Positions 51,211-59,683 of a stretch of DNA of 64,000 nucleotides are shown piece by piece (the stretch's first letter is position 1; every line of letters begins with the position of its first letter). The notes under the pieces are model-generated. The model ran no database searches and was not told the DNA's origin. It worked only from the letters and a program-made list of their open reading frames with translations. Source of the DNA: PALSA-1006 sp964571195 (GTDB lineage: Bacteria; Pseudomonadota; Gammaproteobacteria; Burkholderiales; Gallionellaceae); the NCBI GenBank assembly GCA_964571195.1, contig CAZNAD010000004.1, forward strand, positions 62,001 through 126,000, written 5' to 3'. A program made the translations under genes and the position numbers.

Positions 51211-52360
51211 AGTCAAAGTCCCGCAGCTCTCCGAGTCCGTCGCCGAAGCGACACTGCTCACCTGGCACAAAAAAGTCGGCGAGGCGGTGCAGGAAGGCGA
51301 GAACCTGATCGACATCGAGACCGACAAGGTGGTGCTGGAGCTGCCCGCGATCAAGAGCGGTGTGCTGAGCAAGATCATCAAGGCCGACGGTGCCAAGGTG
51401 GGCAGCGAGGAAGTGATCGCGCAGATCGATACGGATGCGGTGGCCGCTGCCGCACCCGCGCTTCCGCTCCCAAAGGCCGAGGCAAGCCATGCCTCACCAT
51501 CCGCACGCAAGCTGGCGCATGCCCATGATGTGGATGCCACCACGCTGCAAGGCAGCGGCAAACACGGTCTGGTGACCAAGGAAGATGTGCTGAACGCCGT
51601 TCAACAACCGGTTGTTACCGCTCAGCCACAGGGCGAGCCGGCGCTAGCCCCTTCCGGCAATCGCGCCGAGCAGCGTGTGCCGATGACCCGTATCCGCCAG
51701 CGTATCGCCGAACGTCTGCTGCAATCACAAGCGAACGCCGCCATCCTGACCACCTTCAACGAAGTGAACATGCAGCCGGTGATGGAGCTGCGTGCCCGCT
51801 ACAAGGATGCGTTCGAGAAGAAGCACGGTGTGAAGCTGGGCTTCTCCTCATTCTTTGTCAAAGCTGTCATCCATGCCTTGCGCAAGTTCCCCGTCGTCAA
51901 CGCGTCGGTGGACGGTACCGACGTCATCTACCACGGCTACTTCGATATTGGTGTTGCCATCGGTAGTGAACGCGGTCTGGTAGTGCCTATCATCCGCGAT
52001 GCGGACAAGCTGTCGTTCGCGGAAATCGAGAAGCAGATCGCCGCTTTTGCGGCACGTGCCAAGGATGGCAAGCTGACGATGGAAGAGCTGAGTGGTGGTA
52101 CCTTCTCGATCACCAACGGCGGCGTGTTCGGCTCGATGTTGTCGACGCCGATCATCAATCCGCCGCAGAGCGCCATCCTTGGTATCCATGCCACCAAGGA
52201 TCGTCCCGTGGCCGAGAACGGTCAGGTGGTCATCCGCCCGATCAACTACCTTGCACTCTCATATGACCACCGCATCATCGACGGCCGCGAGGCGGTGCAG
52301 TTCCTCGTCGCGATCAAAGAGTTCCTCGAGATGCCGGGACTGGTTCTGCTCGATCTGTAA
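51197..52360 (+). CDS. sucB: Dihydrolipoyllysine-residue succinyltransferase (E2)
   Basis: Core of the oxoglutarate dehydrogenase complex. 387 residues: lipoyl domain (1-75, lipoylated Lys in DIETDKVVLE), short linker, E3-binding domain (about 97-135, SPSARKLAHAHDVDATTLQGSGKHGLVTKEDV), second linker and catalytic domain (about 160-387, SYDHRIIDGREAVQFL). The linkers are shorter than in E. coli. Downstream there is no lpd (E3) gene; an MDR oxidoreductase starts on the stop codon (TAATG). Confidence 0.97.
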   Translation: MSIIEVKVPQLSESVAEATLLTWHKKVGEAVQEGENLIDIETDKVVLELPAIKSGVLSKIIKADGAKVGSEEVIAQIDTDAVAAAAPALPLPKAEASHASPSARKLAHAHDVDATTLQGSGKHGLVTKEDVLNAVQQPVVTAQPQGEPALAPSGNRAEQRVPMTRIRQRIAERLLQSQANAAILTTFNEVNMQPVMELRARYKDAFEKKHGVKLGFSSFFVKAVIHALRKFPVVNASVDGTDVIYHGYFDIGVAIGSERGLVVPIIRDADKLSFAEIEKQIAAFAARAKDGKLTMEELSGGTFSITNGGVFGSMLSTPIINPPQSAILGIHATKDRPVAENGQVVIRPINYLALSYDHRIIDGREAVQFLVAIKEFLEMPGLVLLDL

Positions 52361-53355
52361 TGGCAGCCTTTCGCGCTTACCGCATCTTTGAAGAAAACGG
52401 CAAATCGCAGGGCCGTCTCGTTGAACTGTCGCTGGATGACCTTGCTCCCGGCGAAGTGGTCATCAAGGCGCATTATTCCAGTGTGAACTACAAGGACGCA
52501 CTCGCCGCGACGGGGGCGGGCAAGGTCATCCGCCGCTTCCCCTGCGTGGGCGGCATCGACGTGTCCGGCGTGGTGGAGAGTTCATCGGATGCACGTTTCA
52601 AGGAGGGCGATAAGGTGCTGGTCACCGGTTACGACATGGGCGTGGCACATGACGGCGGCTTTGCCGAGTATGTGCGTGTCCCAGTGGACTGGGTCGTGCC
52701 GTTGCCCGTCGACCTGTCCCTGTTCGAAGCGATGGCGCTGGGTACGGCTGGTTTTACTGCCGCACTTGCGATCCATCGCCTGGAGCAGAACGAATTGTCG
52801 CCGGATAAAGGCAAAGTGATTGTCACCGGCGCGACCGGCGGGGTCGGCAGTCTCGCCATCCGTATGCTGGCGCAGCTCGGTTATCACGTCGTGGCGTTGA
52901 CCGGCAAAGGCAGCGAGCAGGAATATCTAAAATCATTGGGCGCGAGCGAAGTTTTGTTGCGCGACAGCGTGGATATGAACAGTCCCCGCCCGCTGGAAAA
53001 ATCGCTGTGGGCGGGCGCGCTGGATGGAGTGGGAGGCAACACGCTGGCCTGGCTGGCGCGTACCCTGCAACAGGACGGCGCGATTGCCAGCTACGGCAAT
53101 GCGGGAGGTGTAGAGCTGCATACCACGGTGTTTCCGTTCATCCTGCGCGGGGTGAAGTTGCTAGGTGTAGATTCCGCAGCCACCGCGATGTCGTTGCGCA
53201 AGAAGCTGTGGCAGCGTCTGGCAGGCGACTTGTGCCCGCATAATCTTGAACAGCTCGCTCATACTGTCCCATTCGCGGAGTTGGATGGGGTGTTTTCCAA
53301 GATGATCGCAGGGGAAACACGTGGCCGTACAGTGGTGAAAATCGCTGGCGACTGA
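52360..53355 (+). CDS. acuI: Zinc-free MDR oxidoreductase, YhdH/AcuI type (acrylyl-CoA reductase-like)
   Basis: A 331-residue NADPH-dependent quinone-oxidoreductase-like enzyme. VNYKDALAATGAGKVIRRFPCVGGIDVSGVV and the NADPH site VIVTGATGGVGSLAIRMLAQLGY match the YhdH/AcuI group, which reduces acryloyl-CoA to propionyl-CoA. Its start overlaps the sucB stop, so it is the last gene of the TCA operon. The acryloyl-CoA activity here is inference from family; the symbol is tentative. A link to propionate/succinyl-CoA metabolism is possible. Confidence 0.85.
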   Translation: MAAFRAYRIFEENGKSQGRLVELSLDDLAPGEVVIKAHYSSVNYKDALAATGAGKVIRRFPCVGGIDVSGVVESSSDARFKEGDKVLVTGYDMGVAHDGGFAEYVRVPVDWVVPLPVDLSLFEAMALGTAGFTAALAIHRLEQNELSPDKGKVIVTGATGGVGSLAIRMLAQLGYHVVALTGKGSEQEYLKSLGASEVLLRDSVDMNSPRPLEKSLWAGALDGVGGNTLAWLARTLQQDGAIASYGNAGGVELHTTVFPFILRGVKLLGVDSAATAMSLRKKLWQRLAGDLCPHNLEQLAHTVPFAELDGVFSKMIAGETRGRTVVKIAGD

Positions 53356-53367
53356 AGCCTGCTCGGT

Positions 53368-53373
53368 TATAAT
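53368..53373 (+). promoter_or_regulatory. -10 box of the tRNA-Leu promoter
   Basis: Consensus TATAAT followed by a GC-rich discriminator (GCGCGCCCGC), typical of stable-RNA promoters under stringent control. The -35 is weak. It lies 30 bases before the tRNA. Confidence 0.6.
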
Positions 53374-53403
53374 GCGCGCCCGCTTGTTGGTCAGGGCGGG
53401 AAT

Positions 53404-53488
53404 GCCCCGGTGGCGGAATTGGTAGACGCACCAGATTTAGGTTCTGGCGCCGAGAGGCGTGGAAGTTCGAGTCTTCTCCGGGGCACCA
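53404..53488 (+). tRNA. tRNA-Leu (anticodon UAG)
   Basis: 85 bases with encoded CCA. Acceptor stem GCCCCGG pairs with CCGGGGC (53478-53484), discriminator A and CCA end at 53488. Anticodon stem CCAGA/TCTGG encloses TTTAGGT with anticodon TAG at 53438-53440. D-loop TGGTAGACGC, long class II variable arm (CGCCGAGAGGCGT) and TTCGAGT in the T-loop confirm leucine. It marks the start of an AT-rich island and is a typical integration target, though no duplicated 3' end was found. Confidence 0.97.
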
Positions 53489-53982
53489 AGTAAAATCAAG
53501 TAATTTGGTGATTGTTCGCGGTCATTTTTAGTGATTTTCCCTCGGTTTTTCACCAGCCAAACGGCATCTCCTCGTGTGTGTTGCAAACAAGCGGAGGAAA
53601 AACTATAGTGCGACCGCACGTTGTTTGAAATCGACCATCAGTGCCCCAACGCAGGGCCGAGGCGAGCAAACAATTTACCAGATAGGACTGGCGCAACGCA
53701 TTACCGAACAACTGTAATCGCTGCACACAAAGGGGGGGATTTGTTTAGTTCAGTCAACACGCACTGCGCAAGCAAGCAAGCAAGCAAGCAATAGATGGCG
53801 ACACACGCCCGCTAAAGTTCCCGACCTTCCAAAATATATTGCACCGCGCCACCCGTGTGTGGTGTTTTCACTTCTTCCAAAATTCATTATTCGTTTTGTC
53901 TTCCTGCATCTCGTGTAGCAAGCGTCATGTTTCGCCAGTCGGCGTGTTTGGTTTTTCCATTTTCAGCCAATGAGAAGGCATG
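53489..53982. other. Non-coding AT-rich stretch after tRNA-Leu
   Basis: About 490 bases with no convincing gene, between the tRNA and the first island gene. It includes a tetranucleotide tract (see 53770-53789), a G7 run near 53733 and AT-rich DNA at 53830-53930 that may hold the promoter for the next gene. The base composition departs from the host at the tRNA end, which fits a left boundary of inserted DNA. Confidence 0.6.
53770..53789. repeat. Tetranucleotide tract (AAGC)x5
   Basis: Five full AAGC units, extended by GC before and AA after. It lies about 190 bases upstream of the first island gene, outside any credible frame. Tracts like this can change length by slippage. Confidence 0.8.
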
Positions 53983-55131
53983 ATGAATATCCGAACCAGC
54001 AAATTACTGATTGTTTTCGTTAGTATATTTTGGATGCCACAGGTCTTTGCTGGATCGTGCAGTGGCATACATATAACAGGAGAGGTGTCTGGTAACGCGC
54101 CCAAGCTTGTAATAACAGAGAACAGTGCCATCGAAGCGCGTGTGCGTGAAAAATTTTCTGTAGGTTCGACATTTGAAATTTCAAAGGGGGTTGTGAAAAA
54201 TGCGGAGATCGTAAGCTCAGCAACCTGCGACATTGTCGATACGAGCAACGGAGCAGTAAGCGTATTAAAAATTTCTAATGCCACTATAAAAGATGCAAAT
54301 CTGACGGGCGCATCACTTAAATTAACTGATGGCAGTACTCAGGCTGTTGCAAATGTTTCAGGAATACTCACTGGCGTTGATATTAGTATCGCATCTGTCA
54401 TAGCCTCAACGGATCAAAATAACGACCCACTGAATTTGGCAAAAAATATTCAAATTATCACCTTGTCGTCAGTGGAAGCAATTCAGCTAAAGAGAAGTGG
54501 TAGCGCGGGAATTGCAGCAGAAGAAGAAAAACGAGTAACCATTCCTGCTGCCACCTCATTGCACTACCTCGCCAGCGATGCTCGTAGCTATACGGTATTC
54601 ACAACCAGATATCCGGGGGAATGCTGGATACCAATCAATGGCATTTGCTCTGCCAGCATTCTCGGGTGGAATATTTCAGAAAAAAGCAAAGTTACAAAAG
54701 AAAACTTCTCTGAACGCACATACGTTATTCGCACAGAAGAATTAAGAAACAAAATATCCGAACGAAGCTGGACAAGTGGGGTGCTTATTGTTCCATATAA
54801 ATTTGTATTTGCTAGTTCAAGTCTTGCTTCCGGCTCATTTACTATTGGCCCTTATGCCGGATACACCACGGATCTTTGGGGAAGTGAATGGACATTTCCA
54901 CTTGTGGCTGGCATCACCAAAGTATCAGTTCCCTCACTACAAAATGGTGTAGCCCGCACCACTGAAAAAGCCGGGCTAACAATAGCCACCGGCGTGCTTT
55001 TTAGTCCAGGTGGAAAAGCATCTAACATCAAAACCGGATTCATTCTTGGTATTGATGAGCTTGGTAAAGATTCAGGCTATGACGATAACGGAAAGCTTTG
55101 GTTGGGTCTGTATGTTGGGGCAGGGTTCTAA
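53983..55131 (+). CDS. Exported protein of unknown function with barrel-like C-terminus
   Basis: A 382-residue protein with a signal peptide (MNIRTSKLLIVFVSIFWMPQ, cleavage near VFA-GSC). The mature N-terminal half is rich in short beta strands (IHITGEVSGNAPKLVITENS); the C-terminal part (about 285-382) has alternating strands and ends KLWLGLYVGAGF with terminal Phe, as in outer-membrane proteins. No family is recognised. AAGG lies four bases before the ATG at 53983 (another ATG is at 53980). AT-rich, like the two genes after it; all three are exported and read in one direction. Confidence 0.72.
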   Translation: MNIRTSKLLIVFVSIFWMPQVFAGSCSGIHITGEVSGNAPKLVITENSAIEARVREKFSVGSTFEISKGVVKNAEIVSSATCDIVDTSNGAVSVLKISNATIKDANLTGASLKLTDGSTQAVANVSGILTGVDISIASVIASTDQNNDPLNLAKNIQIITLSSVEAIQLKRSGSAGIAAEEEKRVTIPAATSLHYLASDARSYTVFTTRYPGECWIPINGICSASILGWNISEKSKVTKENFSERTYVIRTEELRNKISERSWTSGVLIVPYKFVFASSSLASGSFTIGPYAGYTTDLWGSEWTFPLVAGITKVSVPSLQNGVARTTEKAGLTIATGVLFSPGGKASNIKTGFILGIDELGKDSGYDDNGKLWLGLYVGAGF

Positions 55132-55263
55132 TGGGATTATTATCATAAAAGCAGAACAATAAATTTGTCTGCCTAGGTAACCATTTTGTGGTTGTGTTAG
55201 GCCTTGTGTTCGTTTTCTAATTATTTTTGTCGACTTTACTTGTTAACCTTTAGGAGTATGCAC

Positions 55264-56277
55264 ATGGGAAAATGTTCAGTATTTCTCGCAATCTTTTTGA
55301 TGACCGTTATCGGAGGAATATCAATTGCACAAGCCGAGACCAAACCAGCAAAAGCGAAGCAGGTACAGGTAAATGTTCACCAACCCCCAGTTGTTGCTGC
55401 AAATCAAAAGGAAGACGACGAATGGGAGAGTAGCCTGATATCTGCAACCCCCGAAGCAATGCAATCTTACCTTTCCAAGTATCCCAATGGGCGATATGCC
55501 GCAAAGGCACAACAGATAATCGCCGACGTTCGCTCCCAAGAACAACGACCAGAGATGCCCATCAGAGTAAGCGATAATGTTTGGCAGACAATCAGTAGTT
55601 CAGATCAGTATCGCAACACACCAAAAATGAGAGCGTTTGTTTTAGACGCACGCAACACTCTTAAGGTTGATGAAGCAGGGGAGGTCATAAATGAAAATAA
55701 AATTGAGGGAGCGCCGATTGGCAACAGGTGTGGTGTTATCAGGAATCAAGGAAGCTCACATTATGACTCTGGCATGGATATCAAAATGGATACATCGACG
55801 TTTATTTGTGGAGGGATGGTCGTGGGATTATTGATTAACGGCAAGCAAGTGCTCGAAATTAAGAACTTGAGTATTACTGGCAGCCTTTTTCCGTTGCGTG
55901 AGGGCGCCGAGTCAATAGTTCGAACTGAATATGAAAATCTAACTGTTGCAACTAATAGTTGTCGTGTGACTGGTAAGGCTGATGCAAAAAGCTTAGATTC
56001 GAAACTAACCGGAATTGCATGGAGCCTGCATTGTATTAGCAGTCAGACTATGGCTAATGTTCCGTTCCCCGTTTCAGCCGAATCTGATACCTATTTCATT
56101 GAAGATGCGGGCATGAATCTGGGGCTGACTATTGGTCGTCAAAATTCTGAAACAAATAAAATGTTTATTCCCAAAGCGGGCGATACGACAGCCAATATCT
56201 CCTCATATGGTCCTAACAAAGGTAAAAGAACTGGCACCACGATATATAACCGCCATGATTGGCATTTTTCAGAATAG
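55264..56277 (+). CDS. Exported protein of unknown function next to the caspase
   Basis: A 337-residue protein with signal peptide MGKCSVFLAIFLMTVIGGIS (cleavage near AQA-ETK). After a short linker it has a W-x3-L, then YLSKYPNGRYAAKAQQII segment (about 55-85), a helical motif I associate with proteins that accompany or contain bacterial caspase domains. The rest (110-337) is unrecognised, with four scattered cysteines (NRCGV, FICGG, NSCRV, LHCIS) that could form two disulfides in the periplasm. AGGAG is seven bases before the ATG at 55264. It lies between the barrel-like protein and the caspase gene. Confidence 0.72.
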   Translation: MGKCSVFLAIFLMTVIGGISIAQAETKPAKAKQVQVNVHQPPVVAANQKEDDEWESSLISATPEAMQSYLSKYPNGRYAAKAQQIIADVRSQEQRPEMPIRVSDNVWQTISSSDQYRNTPKMRAFVLDARNTLKVDEAGEVINENKIEGAPIGNRCGVIRNQGSSHYDSGMDIKMDTSTFICGGMVVGLLINGKQVLEIKNLSITGSLFPLREGAESIVRTEYENLTVATNSCRVTGKADAKSLDSKLTGIAWSLHCISSQTMANVPFPVSAESDTYFIEDAGMNLGLTIGRQNSETNKMFIPKAGDTTANISSYGPNKGKRTGTTIYNRHDWHFSE

Positions 56278-56365
56278 TGGGGCACTGTTGCTAGACTCAT
56301 GGCGGCAAACCGTTACCTAGCATAGGTATATATATATAAAACCTTCACGATTTCAGAGGTGGAAA

Positions 56366-59300
56366 ATGTCAGGTGTGGTTGCGCGCTATTTTTTTCGATT
56401 CGTATTGTTTACTGTAACCGCATCAGCATTCGCAACGGAGCCGCCTTTCGAGCCAATGTTGCGCATTGATGCCGGCATGCACACGAACAGGATTGAAAGG
56501 ATTTCTGTCGATACCGCCGGGCGCTATTTGGTAACTGCCTCTGCGGATAAAACTGCCAAAGTGTGGGAGCTTTCGAGTGGGCGGTTGCTGATTACTTTGC
56601 ACCCGCCGCAAGATGACGATAAAGAAGGCTTATTGAATGCAGTAGCCATATCACCAGAAGGTGGCACAATTGCTGTGGCCGGATGGACAGGGCATTGGGG
56701 TAATACCATGGCTGTCTATCTTTTTGACCGCGTTACTGGGCGATTAATTCGTAGCCTGAATGGGTTTCCTGATGTTATTAGAGAAATGGCATGGTCTGTC
56801 GATGGTCAATATTTAGCAATTGGCTTAGGTGGACATCATGGCATCCGCGCTTTCCGCACCGACACGTGGAAAATCGTTGGCACCGATAATAGTTATGGAC
56901 AAGACTGTTTGGGGATGGATTTTAGTAAAGAAGGCAGGTTGGCGACGAGTTCACTAGACGGATATATCCGCATTTATTCTGTTTCAATGAATGGAGTAGA
57001 GCTGATTGCAAAACAAGTAGCCCCCGGAGGATGGAAACCTGATGCAGTTCGATATTCTCCCGATGGTAGTAAGCTTGCTGTGGGGTTTGGCGACTCATCT
57101 AAGGTTAACGTACTCGATGCGATAACACTAAATTTGTTGTATGCACCTGATACTAGTGGTGTGGCCGCGAAGGATGAGAGTGATTTGATAAAGTTACACT
57201 CTGGCGAGTTTCGTCATGTTGCATGGTCATCTGATGGCTTGTCGCTACTTGCAGCAGGTGCATACGGTAAAGATGATTTTTTTATTCGTCGCTGGGCCGA
57301 CGCAGGCCGGGGACATGCGGTGGATTCACCCGCAACCCATTCTCCAATTACGGATTTATTAACCCTGCCCAACAATGAGATTGCATTTAGTTCATCCGAC
57401 CCAGCATGGGGGGTGCTTGGCGTAAATAAAACACTTTGGGACGCAAGTAGAAGAAGTCAATTTACGCCATCGCCAATTGTGGATTTTAATTTAGAAAAGA
57501 ATAAGTTACAGGTTTCGCAAAATGGTGCAACTGTCGGATTCAAATATGATAACGAACATACTGCGCAATTTAGTTTAGAACAAGGCTTGAGAAATGGTGA
57601 AAATTCATTCACGTCAACGCCTTTATTTGATGCGATCACTAACCCTTTGGAATATAGAAAACCAAGTAACCGGGTAAGAGAGCCAATTGGAATTTTGGTT
57701 CAATTTTGGCAAAACAAGGTTAGTCCATATTGTTCTGGTGAATTTCTACTATCCCCCCCAGAGATATCACGTAGCTTGGCATTATCCCCAGATGGTACTG
57801 GATTTGTATTAGGCGCAAGTTTGAGTGTGAGCATGTTCAACAATAGGTACGATCCTGATAATTTTGAAGCCAGTCAAAAATTAAAAGTTTTACGTTGGTC
57901 AGCAAAAAGCCATGGCGAAGCGTGGGCGGTAAATATATCTGGTGACAGTCGTTTCGTCGTTGCAGCTTTTGAAGACGGCACCATCCGCTGGTATGAGGCC
58001 AAGGACGGTAAAGAAGTGCTGGCCTTCTTCCCTCATGCCGATCAAAAACGATGGGTGGCCTGGACACCCGAGGGCTACTACACTGCAAGCCCCGGTGGAG
58101 AAGAGCTAATTGGCTGGCATCTGAACCAAGGCAAAGACAAAGAGGCACGTTTCATTCCCAACAGCCAACTCTATGATGTGTTCTACCGTCCCGACATCGT
58201 GCAGGCGAAATTTCGCGGTGAAGATATTTCAGGTCTAATTACCTTGACGGCTAAAGAGGCGTTGAAGAATCCGCCGCCCGAAGTGGCGTTCACCCGAGCA
58301 CCCTCTTCGTCGTCTGCAACCAAAGAAAAAGTTTGCTACAAAATTACCAGCACCGGCGGCGGCATCGGCGAGGTGCGGCTGTTCCAAAACGGTAAGCTAG
58401 TGAAGTCAGACGGTTTCTACCGCGAGGCGGTGGCGAAACGCGAAGACAAAATCATGCTGGCAAGTAATGACAGCGAGACGACCACTCGGGCTATCCGCGC
58501 CTTGAAACTGATTAAAGGCGAAAGCCAAGTACAGATCTTAAAAAGTAAAGGCAATTTGGTGGAAGAATGCCAAGAGATAGATGTAATCCCCGGTGAGAAT
58601 GAATTAGGCGTGGTGGCGTTCAACGCGCAGAACACAGTACAGAGCAGCATGGGGGCGAGCAAGTTCATGTCGAACCGCGCATCCGAGGCACCGCATCTCT
58701 ACATCCTCGGCATCGGCATAGATCAGTACACCGATGATAGTGTGAACCTGAAATATGCGACCAAAGATGCGCTGGACTTTCAGGGCTTGATGAAAGAAAA
58801 ATCCGGCACGCTGTTCGCCAGTGAAAACATCCATCTTGTGCCGCTCTCGAATGCGCAGGCCAGCAAAGAGAACATCTTGAAGCAGATTGATGCACTTGCA
58901 GCCAAGGTTAAGCCTTGGGATAGCTTCATCTTGTTTGTGGCTTCGCACGGGGTGATGCTGGGGTCGCAATATTATCTGGTGTCTTCCAGCTACGACGGCT
59001 CATCCGACCTCAAGCATCTCATCAGCTCGAATGAGATCGTGGAACTGTCGAAAAAGATACGCGCCTTGAACCAGCTCTATGTGCTGGACACTTGCCACGC
59101 CGGTGGGGTGGATAACATCGTGAGTGGTTTGTACGACGCGCGCATGAGTGTGTTGGCGAAGAAGATGGGGTTGCACATCTATGCTTCGGCGGGTGGTCTG
59201 CAAGAGGCGTTGGATGGTTATCAAGGCAACGGCTTGTTTACACATACTTTGCTTGCCAGCATGAAATTAGCCAACCAGACAGATGGTAACCACGACGGAA

Positions 59301-59431
59301 AAGTAAGTGTGCTGGAGCTAGGGCAGTCAGCCAAGGATAAAACCAGTGCCATTTCAAAACAGATCGGTCATCCGCAAATCCCGACGATGATTCACTTCGG
59401 CAGGGATGTGCCGTTATTCAATGCAAGGTGA
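56366..59431 (+). CDS. Exported WD40-caspase (peptidase C14-like) protein
   Basis: A 1021-residue protein. Signal peptide at 1-24 (FVLFTVTASAFA). WD40-like propeller over about 36-590 (HTNRIERISVDTAGRYLVTASADKTAKVWEL is the clearest blade). A bridging motif, KRWVAWTPEGYYTASPGGEELIGWH, is typical of bacterial WD40-caspases. The caspase-like p20 domain covers about 778-1010. The catalytic dyad is complete: His861 (FVASHGV) and Cys910 (LYVLDTCHAGG). ASAGGLQEALDGYQGNGLFTHTLL follows, as in orthocaspases. An EF-hand-like NQTDGNHDGKVSVLEL loop (about 970-985) may bind calcium. The first half is AT-rich and the caspase half GC-rich. Confidence 0.88.
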   Translation: MSGVVARYFFRFVLFTVTASAFATEPPFEPMLRIDAGMHTNRIERISVDTAGRYLVTASADKTAKVWELSSGRLLITLHPPQDDDKEGLLNAVAISPEGGTIAVAGWTGHWGNTMAVYLFDRVTGRLIRSLNGFPDVIREMAWSVDGQYLAIGLGGHHGIRAFRTDTWKIVGTDNSYGQDCLGMDFSKEGRLATSSLDGYIRIYSVSMNGVELIAKQVAPGGWKPDAVRYSPDGSKLAVGFGDSSKVNVLDAITLNLLYAPDTSGVAAKDESDLIKLHSGEFRHVAWSSDGLSLLAAGAYGKDDFFIRRWADAGRGHAVDSPATHSPITDLLTLPNNEIAFSSSDPAWGVLGVNKTLWDASRRSQFTPSPIVDFNLEKNKLQVSQNGATVGFKYDNEHTAQFSLEQGLRNGENSFTSTPLFDAITNPLEYRKPSNRVREPIGILVQFWQNKVSPYCSGEFLLSPPEISRSLALSPDGTGFVLGASLSVSMFNNRYDPDNFEASQKLKVLRWSAKSHGEAWAVNISGDSRFVVAAFEDGTIRWYEAKDGKEVLAFFPHADQKRWVAWTPEGYYTASPGGEELIGWHLNQGKDKEARFIPNSQLYDVFYRPDIVQAKFRGEDISGLITLTAKEALKNPPPEVAFTRAPSSSSATKEKVCYKITSTGGGIGEVRLFQNGKLVKSDGFYREAVAKREDKIMLASNDSETTTRAIRALKLIKGESQVQILKSKGNLVEECQEIDVIPGENELGVVAFNAQNTVQSSMGASKFMSNRASEAPHLYILGIGIDQYTDDSVNLKYATKDALDFQGLMKEKSGTLFASENIHLVPLSNAQASKENILKQIDALAAKVKPWDSFILFVASHGVMLGSQYYLVSSSYDGSSDLKHLISSNEIVELSKKIRALNQLYVLDTCHAGGVDNIVSGLYDARMSVLAKKMGLHIYASAGGLQEALDGYQGNGLFTHTLLASMKLANQTDGNHDGKVSVLELGQSAKDKTSAISKQIGHPQIPTMIHFGRDVPLFNAR

Positions 59432-59683
59432 AGCGTTATTGTTAAATTAATGCCGAACCAGGGGCAAGCTGGTTTTCGGGTATACAAGGGGTGGCAAGGG
59501 GGGCATCGCCGCCGATCTCTTGCTGCTAACAGCGATTATGGGTATCTGATGGGTAGGCTGGCTTGTTTCGATCCGTGGATATAGCGCTATCTGCCTGAGC
59601 ATTGGCGGCCGCGCGCGGCCTAGGTGAGTCAACCTTCAACTCCGTTGGCTCTCTTGTGATCACCACATCGGGTCGATGACACT

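Noticed and set aside
53770..53789. The AAGC tract as part of a phase-variable coding frame
   Set aside because: No frame through the tract joins to the start of the next gene; only a promoter-spacing effect remains possible.
55171..55202. GCCTA...TAGGC hairpin ending in GTTAGGC, considered as an attC site
   Set aside because: At 32 bases it is shorter than known attC sites and has no separate L and R boxes. It is more likely an mRNA hairpin between two island genes.
53465..59683. Search for a duplicated tRNA-Leu 3' end marking the right border of the island
   Set aside because: No copy of the TTCGAGTCTTCTCCGGGGCA segment was seen up to 59.7 kb, so an att pair cannot be claimed.
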